From: an uncultured Christensenellaceae bacterium
GTDB taxonomy: Bacteria; Bacillota; Clostridia; Christensenellales; Christensenellaceae
Assembly: GCA_934555865.1 (NCBI GenBank)
Contig: CAKTFI010000006.1
Coordinates: 1-54,789, forward strand
DNA: 54,789 nucleotides
Direction of reading: 5' to 3'
Made by a program: the position numbers and the translations under genes. Shown here one piece after another: positions 17,409 to 26,054 of the stretch. The notes beneath the pieces were generated by a model, which saw nothing but the letters and a program-made list of their open reading frames with translations, had not been told where the DNA came from and ran no database searches. Position 1 is the first letter of the stretch. Each line of letters opens with the position of its first letter.

Positions 17409-17933
17409 ATGCGGGATCTATCCAAAAAGACATTTCAAATAAGCCTGGGCGCGATGCTCACCGTGCTGTCGCTGCTGCTCCTATACTGTGCGGCGCTGCT
17501 GCCGGCGGGGCGGGTCACGCTGTATTTTCTAAGCTCACTCATGCTGGCGCCGATGCTCTATGAGCGGCAGCCGCGGGCGGCGTTTTTCGTCTATCTTGCG
17601 ACGGGGGCGCTGAGCCTGCTCGTGCTGCCCGGCATGATCCGGAGCGTGCCGTACCTGCTCCTGTTCGGGCATTACGGCCTTGAAAAATACCATTTTGAGG
17701 AGCGCTATAAGCCGAAGCGCGCCTATCTGTATAAGTGGATCTCTTTCAACCTCTGCATGCTGCTCATCTATTTCACCTGTTTTTCGGCGCTGGCGGGGGA
17801 GGCGCTGCAAAAGCTGGCGCTGCCCTGGCTCATCCTGGGCGCGCAGGCGGCGTTTGTCGCGTTCGACTTTGCCTATTCGCAGGCAATCCGCTGCTATGGG
17901 CGGCACCTGCGGCGCATTCTGCTCGGGAACTAG
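17409..17933 (+). CDS. Small integral membrane protein, function unknown
   Basis: A 174-residue membrane protein with about five hydrophobic helices (around residues 10-30, 35-55, 60-85, 110-130 and 135-155) and a basic C-terminus. The FGHYGLEKYHFEERYKPKRAY loop between helices is rich in charge and faces one side. I cannot assign a family. GAGGGGG precedes the ATG, 10 bp after the J-domain gene. Its place among FHA, FtsW and PBP genes suggests an envelope-related role. Confidence 0.75.
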   Translation: MRDLSKKTFQISLGAMLTVLSLLLLYCAALLPAGRVTLYFLSSLMLAPMLYERQPRAAFFVYLATGALSLLVLPGMIRSVPYLLLFGHYGLEKYHFEERYKPKRAYLYKWISFNLCMLLIYFTCFSALAGEALQKLALPWLILGAQAAFVAFDFAYSQAIRCYGRHLRRILLGN

Positions 17934-17944
17934 GGAGGGGCGGC

Positions 17945-18406
17945 ATGCTGAATTCGCTGTATCGAGTGCTGTCCGTCGGGCTAAAATACTGGTTTTTGCT
18001 GCTGGCGGCGGTGCTGGCGGGGATCCTGGTGGTCGCCTCGCGGCGGGAATACCGGGAACGCAAGGCGCTGCTCGGGCGGATCGGGCAATATGTGGGGTAT
18101 CTGGAGATCCTGCGCGGCCTGCCGCAGGCGCAGGGCGTGCGCATCGGCATCGCGCGGGAAAACACGGTGGGCAGCGGCAAGGGCGCGGACATCATCCTGC
18201 GGCACCCGTCGGTGCAGCGGGCGCACGCGCTGTTATATATGCAGAATGGTGAGCTCATCCTCTCGCCGCTCAGCCGGGGCGTGACCAAGATTAACGGCCG
18301 GCGCGCCAATAACGCCTATGCGGTGCACACGGGGGACCATATCGCCTTTGGCGAGGTCGAGGCGCGGGTGTTTGTGCGGCCGGAGCTGGAAGGAGGGGAC
18401 ACATGA
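17945..18406 (+). CDS. Membrane-anchored FHA-domain protein
   Basis: A 153-residue protein with one N-terminal transmembrane helix (residues about 15-32), a short basic linker, and a C-terminal forkhead-associated domain (about 65-150). FHA features are the VGSGKGADIIL strand with the phosphothreonine-binding Ser, the RHPSVQRAHALL loop (family S-x-x-H motif) and KINGRRANN. FHA domains bind phosphothreonine. No Ser/Thr kinase is in the window, so the phosphorylated partner is unknown. The stop overlaps the start of the FtsW-like gene (ATGA). Confidence 0.9.
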   Translation: MLNSLYRVLSVGLKYWFLLLAAVLAGILVVASRREYRERKALLGRIGQYVGYLEILRGLPQAQGVRIGIARENTVGSGKGADIILRHPSVQRAHALLYMQNGELILSPLSRGVTKINGRRANNAYAVHTGDHIAFGEVEARVFVRPELEGGDT

Positions 18407-19653
18407 GCCGGTATCAGAAAAGCACGCGGGCGATTTTGCTGTTGGAGCAGCTCTTTTTGCTCTCGGCGTTTTCGCTGCTGTCCATCCGCACGGGGGAAGT
18501 CGACTTCCTGGCGATCGGCCTCGGGGCAGGGCTGTGCGCGTTCAATCTGCTGCAATACGGCATCCTGCGCGCGGCCTTCCGGCACATGGATCGCTTTGTG
18601 CTGTTGGCGGCGCAGTTCTTGTGGGATGTCGGGCTGGTCGTATTGTACCGGATCAAGCCGAGCTATGCCCTAAAGCAGGCGGTCATCCTGGCGGGGAGTA
18701 CGCTCGCCATGGTGGCCGCGATGCTCGTCATCCGCAAGAGCCGGAACTTCGGCAAGTGGAACTGGGCGTTCATGGGGATGGCGGTGGCGCTCCTCGGGAG
18801 CACGCTGGTGCTCTCGCGCACAATCGGCGGCGCGAAGAACTGGATCCGTCTGGGGCCGATCTCGGTGCAGCCCAGCGAGTTCGCCAAGATTTTCTTCCTC
18901 ATGAGTTCGGCCTACTTCCTCTCGACCCGGGACAAGCTGTTTTCCTTTGTGCCGTATGTCGCCTTTGCCGGGGCATGCGCCGTGCTGCTCGTGGCGGCAA
19001 AGGAGCTCGGCACGGGGCTATTATTTTGCGGCACCTTTCTTATCCTCTTTTTTGCGGCGACGGGGCGTGTGTTTTTGACGCTCTTTGGGGTGGGAGTGTT
19101 CGGCGCGGGCGCCTGCGCAAGCTACTATGTCTTTCCGCATGTGCGGACGCGAGTGGAGGTCTGGCTCGATCCCTGGGCCAGCTATAACGCGCAGGGGTAT
19201 CAGATCGTGCAGGGGCTGATGGCGCTGGCCAGCGGCGGCCTGTTCGGCGTGGGGCTGGGCAACGGCATGCCCGAGGTGATCCCGGCGAGCCACACGGACT
19301 ATATCTTCAGCGTGATCGGCGAGGAATTCGGCATCCTGTTCGCGGCGATCGTCATCGTGTTCTATCTAGTTTTTATTGTGCGTGGCATGTTGATTGCGCT
19401 GGACGCGCGCGAGACCTATGATGCGCTACTTGTTTTTGGATGCACCTGCATGCTGTCCTTGCAGGCGTTCATCATCATCGGCGGCGTCATCAAGCTCATT
19501 CCGCTCACTGGCATTACGCTGCCGTTCATCAGCTATGGCGGTAGCTCGCTCTTGTCCTCCATGCTGCAGCTCGGTATCCTGGAAGGCGTGGCGATCAAAA
19601 ACGGCCGGCGCGAGGAGGAGGAATTGCAGCTGATGGGGGAGGACATCCTATGA
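18403..19653 (+). CDS. SEDS peptidoglycan glycosyltransferase (FtsW/RodA/SpoVE family)
   Basis: A 416-residue polytopic protein of the SEDS family, which polymerises lipid II glycan strands. Around ten helices are visible. The extracytoplasmic signature GSTLVLSRTIGGAKNWI and LGPISVQPSEFAKI is intact, as are GLGNGMPEVIPASHTDYIFS and the C-terminal LPFISYGGSSLLSSM. It overlaps both the FHA gene and the PBP gene by 4 bp and is the natural partner of that transpeptidase. Whether it acts in elongation, division or sporulation cannot be settled from sequence. Confidence 0.92.
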   Translation: MSRYQKSTRAILLLEQLFLLSAFSLLSIRTGEVDFLAIGLGAGLCAFNLLQYGILRAAFRHMDRFVLLAAQFLWDVGLVVLYRIKPSYALKQAVILAGSTLAMVAAMLVIRKSRNFGKWNWAFMGMAVALLGSTLVLSRTIGGAKNWIRLGPISVQPSEFAKIFFLMSSAYFLSTRDKLFSFVPYVAFAGACAVLLVAAKELGTGLLFCGTFLILFFAATGRVFLTLFGVGVFGAGACASYYVFPHVRTRVEVWLDPWASYNAQGYQIVQGLMALASGGLFGVGLGNGMPEVIPASHTDYIFSVIGEEFGILFAAIVIVFYLVFIVRGMLIALDARETYDALLVFGCTCMLSLQAFIIIGGVIKLIPLTGITLPFISYGGSSLLSSMLQLGILEGVAIKNGRREEEELQLMGEDIL

Positions 19654-21020
19654 AAAACGAACGGAAATTCCGCCGGAACATGCGCCTGTCGTTGGGGTTT
19701 TTTGTGTCGCTGTTCGTGGTGCTCATCGCCTATATGGGCTATTCGGTGCTGAAAAACGGCGCGGCGTGGTACGCGACGCCGTATAACCCGCGCATCGCCT
19801 CCGCCCGGGCGAACCTGGACGGCGGCACGATCTTTGATCGAAACGGCGTCGCGCTCGCGTGGAGCGAGGGGACGACCCGCCGCTATCACGCGGACAAAAG
19901 CGTCCGCCGCGCCTGTTCGCATGTCGTGGGGGACATCTATGGCAAGACGATCGGGGCGGAGACGACCTTTGCGAAATACCTCTACGGATTGGACGAAAGT
20001 GCGATCTCGCTTTTGGAGCGCATGCTGGCGGGGGAGGATGTGAGCGGGAGCGGCCGGGATGTTGCGCTCACGATCGATGCGAAGCTGAGCGAGTATATCT
20101 ATAAGAAGATGCAGGGCCGCCGCGGGTCGATGGTCGTGCTCAATTATAAGACGGGCGAGGTGCTCGCGAGCGTGAGCATCCTCACCTTTGACCCGAACAC
20201 GGTCAAGACGGACGAGCTGGAGGATTCCGCGCTCGTCGACCGCGCGACGATGGGGCGGTATCCGCCGGGCTCGATCATGAAGATCGTGACGGCTTCGGCG
20301 GCGGTCGAGCAGAAGCTGGACATTACCTATACCTGCACGGGCAGTGAGGTGATCGGGGGGCAGTCCGTGACCTGCACCAAGGCGCACGGCACGCAGAATC
20401 TGGAACAGGCGTTTTCCAACTCCTGCAACACCTATTTTGCCAACCTGTCGGTCAGCCTGGGCGGCAGCGTGTTGAAAAAGCAGGCGGAAAAGTTCGGGTT
20501 TAACAAGACCTTTGCGTATGCCGACCTGACGCTGTACCGCAGCAATTTCGAGCTCTCCGGCGAGGCGGGTGACCTCGCCTGGGCGGGCATTGGGCAGTAT
20601 AACGACCTGGTGAGCCCGATGCACGCAGCGCTCATGGCGGCGGCCGTGGCCAACGGCGGCGTGATGTGCGAACCGAGGCTTTTGAAAAGCGTGGGCGGCA
20701 ATGCCGTGTCCCGCTGGGGGGCGGACAAGAGCGTGCGCGTCCTGTCGGCAGAGACGGCGCAGGCGGTGAAGCAGATGATGGGCAAGGTCGTGCAGCAGGG
20801 CACAGGCACCTCGGCCGCCGTTTCGGGGGCGGTCGTCTATGGCAAGACGGGCACCGCGGAATATACGGAAAACGGAGAGGTCAAAAACCATTCCTGGTTT
20901 GTGGGCTTTTTGGACGAGGACCATCCCTATGCCGTATCCGTGCTGTTTGAAGGCGCGGGCTTTGGATCGGCGCACGCCGCGCCGATGGCGGCGGATGTGT
21001 TTGAATACCTGCTCAAGTGA
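19650..21020 (+). CDS. Class B penicillin-binding protein (transpeptidase)
   Basis: A 456-residue bitopic D,D-transpeptidase with an N-terminal membrane anchor (about 14-32). A shortened N-terminal region (GTIFDRNGVALA) is followed by the transpeptidase domain with SIMK (Ser208 nucleophile, Lys211), SCN (258-260) and KTG (399-401). It is short for a PBP2, lacking most of the dimerisation module, and matches the PbpA type paired with FtsW-like proteins and FHA proteins in actinobacteria and clostridia. It is the last gene of the overlapping operon, with uvrC starting 6 bp later. Confidence 0.92.
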   Translation: MKNERKFRRNMRLSLGFFVSLFVVLIAYMGYSVLKNGAAWYATPYNPRIASARANLDGGTIFDRNGVALAWSEGTTRRYHADKSVRRACSHVVGDIYGKTIGAETTFAKYLYGLDESAISLLERMLAGEDVSGSGRDVALTIDAKLSEYIYKKMQGRRGSMVVLNYKTGEVLASVSILTFDPNTVKTDELEDSALVDRATMGRYPPGSIMKIVTASAAVEQKLDITYTCTGSEVIGGQSVTCTKAHGTQNLEQAFSNSCNTYFANLSVSLGGSVLKKQAEKFGFNKTFAYADLTLYRSNFELSGEAGDLAWAGIGQYNDLVSPMHAALMAAAVANGGVMCEPRLLKSVGGNAVSRWGADKSVRVLSAETAQAVKQMMGKVVQQGTGTSAAVSGAVVYGKTGTAEYTENGEVKNHSWFVGFLDEDHPYAVSVLFEGAGFGSAHAAPMAADVFEYLLK

Positions 21021-21026
21021 GGGCGT

Positions 21027-22862
21027 ATGAAGCTATACAGCAGTATCGTAGAAGAAAAACTGAAAACGCTGCCGAACGACCCGGGAGTCTATTTGATGCG
21101 CGATGCGCAGGGGACGATCATCTATGTTGGCAAGGCGCGCGTCCTGAAAAACCGGGTGCGGCAATACTTCGGCGTGGGGGCGCAGAAGATCTCCAAAACG
21201 GCGGCGATGGTGAGCCAGATCGCGGACTTTGAATACATCATCACGGACAGTGAGAAGGAAGCGCTCATCCTGGAATGCAACCTGATTAAGGAGTATCAGC
21301 CACACTATAACATCCTCCTAAAGGACGGCAAGCATTATCCCTATGCCAAGGTCGACCTGCACAAGGACTTCCCAACGATCGAGATCGTTCGCAAGGTGGA
21401 ACGCGACGGCGCGAAGTATTTCGGCCCCTACCTCGAGGCGTATTCCATCCGGGAGATGCTGGACGCCATCTATAAGTTGTTCCCATTGCGCAGCTGCAAG
21501 CGGGAGATCACGGTGGATTCCCCGAAGGAGCGCCCCTGCCTCAATTATCAGATGGGGCGCTGCAAGGGGCCGTGCGCGCACAAGATCACGCGGGAGGAAT
21601 ACCGAAAGATCGTGGACGGCGTGCTGGAATTCCTCTCCGGCGACTATAAGCCGCTGCAAAAGCGTTTGCAGGCGGAGATGCTGGCCGCCTCGGAAAAGCA
21701 GGAATACGAAAAGGCGGCGGCCTATCGTGACAAGCTGCGCATCCTGGCGCGGGTGGAGCAAAAGCAGAAGGCGGGTTTCCCCGACCTCAAGGACCGTGAT
21801 GTATTCGCGGTGGTGCAGGGCGAAAAGTATGCGGCGGTGCAGGCGTTCTTTGTCCGCAAGGGCAAGATCACGGGCGCCAAGCGGTTTTTCATGGAGGAAC
21901 CGGGCAGTCGGGAGGAGATCATGGAGGGCTTTTTGAAGCAGTACTACATGGACGCTGCCTATATCCCGAAGCAGATCTATCTAAATACCCTGCCGGAGGA
22001 CGCCGCACTGCTTTCGGAATGGCTGTCCGACCTCGCGGGGCGCAAGACGGAGCTCATCCTGCCGCAGCGCGGAGAGCATAAAAAGCTCACGGACATGGCG
22101 GAAAAGAATGGCCGCGAGGCGTTAAAGCGCAAGGAGCAGAGCGAGATCCGCAGCTTTGAACGCAGCGTCGGGGCGGCCCGAAAGCTCGGGGAGATCCTGG
22201 GGATCGGGTATATTCGGCGGATGGAGTGCTATGACATTTCCAACACGCAGGGCACGGATTCGGTCTCGTCCATGGTCGTGTTCATCGACGGCAAGCCGGA
22301 CAAGAAGGAATACCGCCGGTTCCGCATCAAGACGGTGCAGGGCGCGAATGACTTTGCCTCGATGGCGGAGACGCTGGAGCGCCGCCTGCGGGAGGGCTTC
22401 CGGGCGGAGGACAAGGAACACGGCTTCGGCGCAGTGCCCGACCTCATCGTCATCGACGGTGGCAAGGGGCAGCTGCACAGCGCGGTGGACATCCTGACCT
22501 CGCTCGGGATGGAGGACATCCCGGTCGTCGGCCTCGCCAAGCGGGAGGAGGAGATCTTCCTGCCCGGGCAGGAGGACAGCATCGTCTTGGACAAGAATTC
22601 GCCGGAGCTTGGGCTTATTACCGCGATCCGCGACGAGGCGCATCGCTTCGCCATCACCTATCATCGGTCGCTGCGCGAAAAGCGGACGATCGCCTCCGAG
22701 CTGGACAAGATCCGCGGCGTCGGGCCCAAGCGCAAAAAGGCGCTCCTCGCGGCCTTTGGCGATGTGGAGGCGATCCGCGGCGCGAGTATCGACGAATTGG
22801 CGGCGATCCCTGGGGTGGATGTCACGACGGCGCGGGAAGTGTATAAGTATTTCACGCAGTGA
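21027..22862 (+). CDS. uvrC: UvrABC system protein C
   Basis: The dual-incision nuclease subunit of nucleotide excision repair, 611 residues and full length. In order: GIY-YIG nuclease (residues about 12-92; GVYLMRDAQGTIIYVGKA), a cysteine-bearing segment (NYQMGRCKGPCAHKI), a UVR domain that contacts UvrB (about 200-235), the RNase H-like second nuclease (MECYDISNTQGTDSVSSMVV, VIDGGKGQL) and C-terminal tandem HhH motifs (IRGVGPKRKKALLAAFG; IPGVDVTTA). It follows the PBP gene closely and may be expressed from the operon promoter. Confidence 0.97.
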   Translation: MKLYSSIVEEKLKTLPNDPGVYLMRDAQGTIIYVGKARVLKNRVRQYFGVGAQKISKTAAMVSQIADFEYIITDSEKEALILECNLIKEYQPHYNILLKDGKHYPYAKVDLHKDFPTIEIVRKVERDGAKYFGPYLEAYSIREMLDAIYKLFPLRSCKREITVDSPKERPCLNYQMGRCKGPCAHKITREEYRKIVDGVLEFLSGDYKPLQKRLQAEMLAASEKQEYEKAAAYRDKLRILARVEQKQKAGFPDLKDRDVFAVVQGEKYAAVQAFFVRKGKITGAKRFFMEEPGSREEIMEGFLKQYYMDAAYIPKQIYLNTLPEDAALLSEWLSDLAGRKTELILPQRGEHKKLTDMAEKNGREALKRKEQSEIRSFERSVGAARKLGEILGIGYIRRMECYDISNTQGTDSVSSMVVFIDGKPDKKEYRRFRIKTVQGANDFASMAETLERRLREGFRAEDKEHGFGAVPDLIVIDGGKGQLHSAVDILTSLGMEDIPVVGLAKREEEIFLPGQEDSIVLDKNSPELGLITAIRDEAHRFAITYHRSLREKRTIASELDKIRGVGPKRKKALLAAFGDVEAIRGASIDELAAIPGVDVTTAREVYKYFTQ

Positions 22863-22908
22863 CGGGGATTCCCGCGCAAACTTTCTTTGCAAATCCGGAA
22901 AAAGGGGC

Positions 22909-22937
22909 TTTACTTTCCCGAAATTTTGGGATATGAT
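22909..22937 (+). promoter_or_regulatory. Promoter of the aromatic amino-acid operon
   Basis: TTTACT (22909-22914), 17 bp, TATGAT (22932-22937). The expected start, near 22944, gives a leader RNA of about 200 nt that contains the leader peptide and attenuator. Confidence 0.65.
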
Positions 22938-22966
22938 AAAAATATCGTTAGAGAAAGGCTACTCCC

Positions 22967-23074
22967 ATGAAAAACGCATTCGTGTTTGCAGCAGGATATT
23001 TTTATTATTACTTTTACTTTATGCTTCACAAAGTAAGAGTGATTTTTGCTGCTGAAAATGGGGTTTGCGCCTGA
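22967..23074 (+). CDS. Tyr/Phe-rich leader peptide of the aro operon
   Basis: A 35-residue open frame starts at an ATG 8 nt after AGAAAGG. Residues 11-18 are YFYYYFYF, eight aromatic codons in a row, and the peptide has five Tyr and six Phe in total. It lies between the operon promoter and a terminator that ends 18 nt before aroF. Such codon runs are the hallmark of leader peptides that sense charged tRNA by ribosome stalling, as in the E. coli pheA and trp leaders. The C-terminal half (MLHKVRVIFAAENGVCA) is not aromatic and encodes part of the switching RNA. Confidence 0.9.
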   Translation: MKNAFVFAAGYFYYYFYFMLHKVRVIFAAENGVCA

Positions 23075-23129
23075 GAAAACAGGGGAAAGCATAGGGCTTC
23101 GCAGTGGAATCACTGAGAAGCCCTTTTTT
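22985..23129 (+). promoter_or_regulatory. Ribosome-mediated Phe/Tyr attenuator
   Basis: Three competing structures can be drawn. Hairpin 1:2 closes the aromatic codons with GCAGCA (22988-22993) and TGCTGC (23047-23052), plus inner TTACTTT/AAAGTAA (23014-23020 with 23030-23036). Antiterminator 2:3 pairs 23038-23046 with 23106-23114 (nine pairs, two G-U) and CTGC 23049-23052 with GCAG 23101-23104. Terminator 3:4 is GGGCTTC/GAAGCCC plus CAGTG/CACTG, then six T. A ribosome stalled on the Tyr/Phe codons would break 1:2, freeing region 2 to block the terminator. Pairings are seen in the sequence; the mechanism is inferred from known attenuators. Confidence 0.8.
23094..23129 (+). terminator. Attenuator terminator before aroF
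   Basis: GGGCTTC (23094-23100), single mismatch, CAGTG, loop GAAT, CACTG, GAAGCCC (23117-23123), then six T. It precedes the aroF ribosome site, so transcription must read through it to express the operon. Confidence 0.93.
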
Positions 23130-23146
23130 ATTGCGGAGGAATTTTT

Positions 23147-24151
23147 ATGATAGCAGTTTTGAAGCCGGGCGTGACCCGCCAGCAAGTGGAAAATTTGATC
23201 ACATGGTTCAAGGGCCGGGGGTTGGATGTGCATATTTCCGAAGGGAAGTTCCAAACGATCCTGGGGCTCATCGGCGACACGAGCAAGGTGGACATCGACC
23301 TGTTGAGCAGCCTGGAGATCGTCGAGTCGGTCAAGCGCATTTCCGACCCGTTCAAGAGCGCCAACCGGAAATTTCACCCGGAGGACACCGTGATCGACAT
23401 CGGCGGGTACAAGATCGGCGGCGGGAATTTCCAATTCATCGCCGGGCCCTGCTCGGTAGAGACGCACGACCAGATCCTGGAGGTGGCGCAGGGCGTCAAG
23501 GCGGCCGGGGCGAACCTGCTCCGCGGCGGGGCGTTCAAGCCGCGGACTTCCCCCTATGATTTCCAGGGGCTCAAGGGCGAGGGCATCAAGCTCCTCCTGG
23601 AGGCCAAGGCCAAGACGGGCATGCCCATCGTCACCGAGATCATGAACATCAACAACATCGACCTGTACGAGGATGTGGATGTCATCCAGGTCGGCGCGCG
23701 CAACATGCAGAACTTCGACCTCCTAAAGGAGCTGGGGCACACGGACAAGGTGATCCTCCTAAAGCGCGGGTTGGCCAACACGATGAAGGAATGGCTCATG
23801 AGCGCGGAATACATCATGGCGGGCGGCAACGAGCGTGTCATCCTCTGCGAGCGCGGCATCCGCACCTTCGAGACCTATACGCGAAACACGCTGGACCTGT
23901 CGGCGGTGCCGATGCTCAAGGAATTGACGCATCTGCCCGTGATCGTCGACCCGAGCCACGCGACCGGATTGGCGCGGTTGGTGCGACCGATGGCGATGGC
24001 GGCGGCGGCGGCCGGCGCGGACGGCTTGATGATCGAGGTGCATAACGATCCGAAAAACGCCCTGTGCGACGGGGCGCAGTCCATCACGCCGGCGGAATTT
24101 GCCGATGTGGCAGAAAGGGTGCGGGCGATCCGCGAGGTGATTTTGAAATGA
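23147..24151 (+). CDS. aroF: 3-deoxy-7-phosphoheptulonate synthase (DAHP synthase)
   Basis: It condenses phosphoenolpyruvate and erythrose 4-phosphate, the first committed step to chorismate. Its 334 residues comprise a ferredoxin-like N-terminal regulatory domain (about 1-70) and a (beta/alpha)8 catalytic barrel of the type I-beta class. Motifs include [41 protein letters not shown] and DPSHATG. GCGGAGGA precedes the start. As the first structural gene it lies directly behind the Phe/Tyr attenuator. Confidence 0.97.
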   Translation: MIAVLKPGVTRQQVENLITWFKGRGLDVHISEGKFQTILGLIGDTSKVDIDLLSSLEIVESVKRISDPFKSANRKFHPEDTVIDIGGYKIGGGNFQFIAGPCSVETHDQILEVAQGVKAAGANLLRGGAFKPRTSPYDFQGLKGEGIKLLLEAKAKTGMPIVTEIMNINNIDLYEDVDVIQVGARNMQNFDLLKELGHTDKVILLKRGLANTMKEWLMSAEYIMAGGNERVILCERGIRTFETYTRNTLDLSAVPMLKELTHLPVIVDPSHATGLARLVRPMAMAAAAAGADGLMIEVHNDPKNALCDGAQSITPAEFADVAERVRAIREVILK

Positions 24152-24987
24152 AGGTAGGCATCGTAGGACTGGGGTTGATTGGCGGGTCGCTCGCCAAGGC
24201 ATATAAGGAGAGCGGGCAGGCCGAGGTGTTTGGCTGGGACACGGACGCGGACACTATGCTGCTCGCGAAAACGGTGGAGGCGATCGACGGCACGCTGGAC
24301 GAGGCGGTGCTGCCGGACTGCGACCTCTTGCTCATTGCGCTGTACCCGGGCGCGGCCATCGAATACCTGCGCACGCATGCGCCGGAAATCTCGAAAAAGA
24401 CCTTTGTCATCGACTGCTGCGGCGTCAAGCAGGTGGTCTGCGACGCGTGCTTCCCGATCGCGGAGCAATACGGGTTCACCTTCTTTGGCGGGCACCCGAT
24501 GGCGGGCACGCAGTTTTCCGGCTTTGCCAAGAGCCGCAGCAGTCTGTTCCACGGGGCTTCGATGATCCTGGTGCCGCCGCGCTTTGACGATATTGAGCAA
24601 TTGGACCGCGCCAAACAGCTCCTTGCGCCGGTTGGGTTTGGCCGGACGGTCGTGACGACGGCGGACAAGCACGACGAGATGATCGCCTTTACCTCGCAGA
24701 TGGCGCATATCGTTTCCAACGCATTCATCAAGAGCCCCGCCGCACGGCAGCACAAGGGCTTTTCGGCGGGGAGCTATAAGGACCTGACGCGCGTGGCGTG
24801 GCTAAACGAGACGATGTGGACGGAGCTGTTCATGGACAACCGGCAAAAGCTAATCCGCGAGATCGACATCCTCGTGCATTCGCTCGAGGAATATAAGGAA
24901 GCGATGCAGCAGGAGGACGCGCCGCGCCTCAAGGAGCTTTTGCGCGAGGGGCGGATCTGCAAGGAGGAGGTCGACGGCGGACGATGA
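24148..24987 (+). CDS. tyrA: Prephenate dehydrogenase
   Basis: It oxidises prephenate to 4-hydroxyphenylpyruvate for tyrosine synthesis. Of 279 residues, the N-terminus is a Rossmann fold with [32 protein letters not shown] carries the catalytic His of the family, and a helical dimerisation domain follows. No ACT domain is present, so tyrosine feedback may rest on the attenuator or on AroF. The ATG overlaps the aroF stop (ATGA), and the gene overlaps aroB the same way. Confidence 0.94.
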   Translation: MKVGIVGLGLIGGSLAKAYKESGQAEVFGWDTDADTMLLAKTVEAIDGTLDEAVLPDCDLLLIALYPGAAIEYLRTHAPEISKKTFVIDCCGVKQVVCDACFPIAEQYGFTFFGGHPMAGTQFSGFAKSRSSLFHGASMILVPPRFDDIEQLDRAKQLLAPVGFGRTVVTTADKHDEMIAFTSQMAHIVSNAFIKSPAARQHKGFSAGSYKDLTRVAWLNETMWTELFMDNRQKLIREIDILVHSLEEYKEAMQQEDAPRLKELLREGRICKEEVDGGR

Positions 24988-26054
24988 GAACGGTATTGGT
25001 GCAGACAGACCGCCCCTATGCGGTGCATATCGAAGCGGGGATCCTGAATCGCGCGGGGGAATTTGCGCGGCAGGCGGCCGGTGGGCAGACGGCTGTGCTG
25101 GTGAGCGACGACACGGTGGCCGCGCTGTACGGCGACCGGGTGGAGGCATCCCTGCGCGCGGCGGGGTATGAGACGCTGCGGTTCGTCTTTCCGCATGGCG
25201 AGGCCTCCAAGAATGCCGAGACCTACCTGTCGCTTTTGAACTTTCTGGCAGAGCATCGGGTGACGCGCAGCGACGCGGTCGTTGCGCTGGGCGGCGGCGT
25301 CACGGGCGACCTGGCGGGCTTTGCCGCGGCGACCTTCCTGCGGGGGATCGCCTATGTACAGATCCCGACGACGCTGCTCGCCATGGTGGATTCCTCGGTC
25401 GGCGGCAAGACGGCCATCGACCTGGAGGCCGGAAAAAATCTGGCCGGCGCGTTTTATCAGCCGTGGGTCGTCCTGTGCGACCCCGAGGCGCTGACTACGC
25501 TGCCGGCGGAGATCTTTGCGGACGGGTGCGCAGAGGTCATCAAATACGGCGTGATCCTGGACGAGGAATTGTTTGGCTGGCTAAAAGAGCCGATCCGGCC
25601 GCAGATCGACCGGGTGATCGAGCGGTGTGTGCAGATAAAGCGCGATGTCGTGGTGCAGGACGAACGGGACCACGGCGTGCGGCAGCTTTTGAACTTCGGC
25701 CACACGGTGGGGCACGCGGTGGAGGCCAACAGCCACTTTACCCTCTCGCACGGCCGGGCGGTGGCGATCGGCATGTGCATCGCGGCGCGCGCCGCGGCGG
25801 CAAAGGGACTGTGCAGCCGGGCCTGCGCGGCAGAGGTCGAAAAAATGGTCGCGCGCTATGCCCTGCCGCAGAAGACGGACTTTTCCGCGGCGCAGCTCGC
25901 CCAGGCTGCGCTGTCGGACAAAAAGCGCAGCGGGGCGGTCATTCACCTGATTCTCCCGGAGCGGATCGGGCGCTGCGTCATCCGGGAAGTGCCGGTGGAG
26001 GAGCTGGAGGACTTCATTGCGGCAGGGCTCGCGGAGGACGGCGTATGCAGGTGA
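24984..26054 (+). CDS. aroB: 3-dehydroquinate synthase
   Basis: It converts DAHP to 3-dehydroquinate, needing NAD and a divalent metal. The 356-residue length is standard. The NAD-binding segment with ALGGGVTGDLAGFAA, the PTTLLAMVDSSVGGKTAID loop and the metal ligands in LNFGHTVGHAVEA are all present. It starts in a 4 bp overlap with tyrA and its end overlaps aroA by 10 bp. Confidence 0.97.
   Translation: MRTVLVQTDRPYAVHIEAGILNRAGEFARQAAGGQTAVLVSDDTVAALYGDRVEASLRAAGYETLRFVFPHGEASKNAETYLSLLNFLAEHRVTRSDAVVALGGGVTGDLAGFAAATFLRGIAYVQIPTTLLAMVDSSVGGKTAIDLEAGKNLAGAFYQPWVVLCDPEALTTLPAEIFADGCAEVIKYGVILDEELFGWLKEPIRPQIDRVIERCVQIKRDVVVQDERDHGVRQLLNFGHTVGHAVEANSHFTLSHGRAVAIGMCIAARAAAAKGLCSRACAAEVEKMVARYALPQKTDFSAAQLAQAALSDKKRSGAVIHLILPERIGRCVIREVPVEELEDFIAAGLAEDGVCR

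Noticed and set aside
19533..20975. 480-codon ORF antisense to the PBP gene
   Set aside because: Composition is Arg/His-rich shadow protein; the plus-strand genes there have full catalytic motifs.
25463..26044. Upstream extension of the aroA frame
   Set aside because: It is an open shadow frame within aroB. Conserved EPSP synthase sequence starts at 26045.
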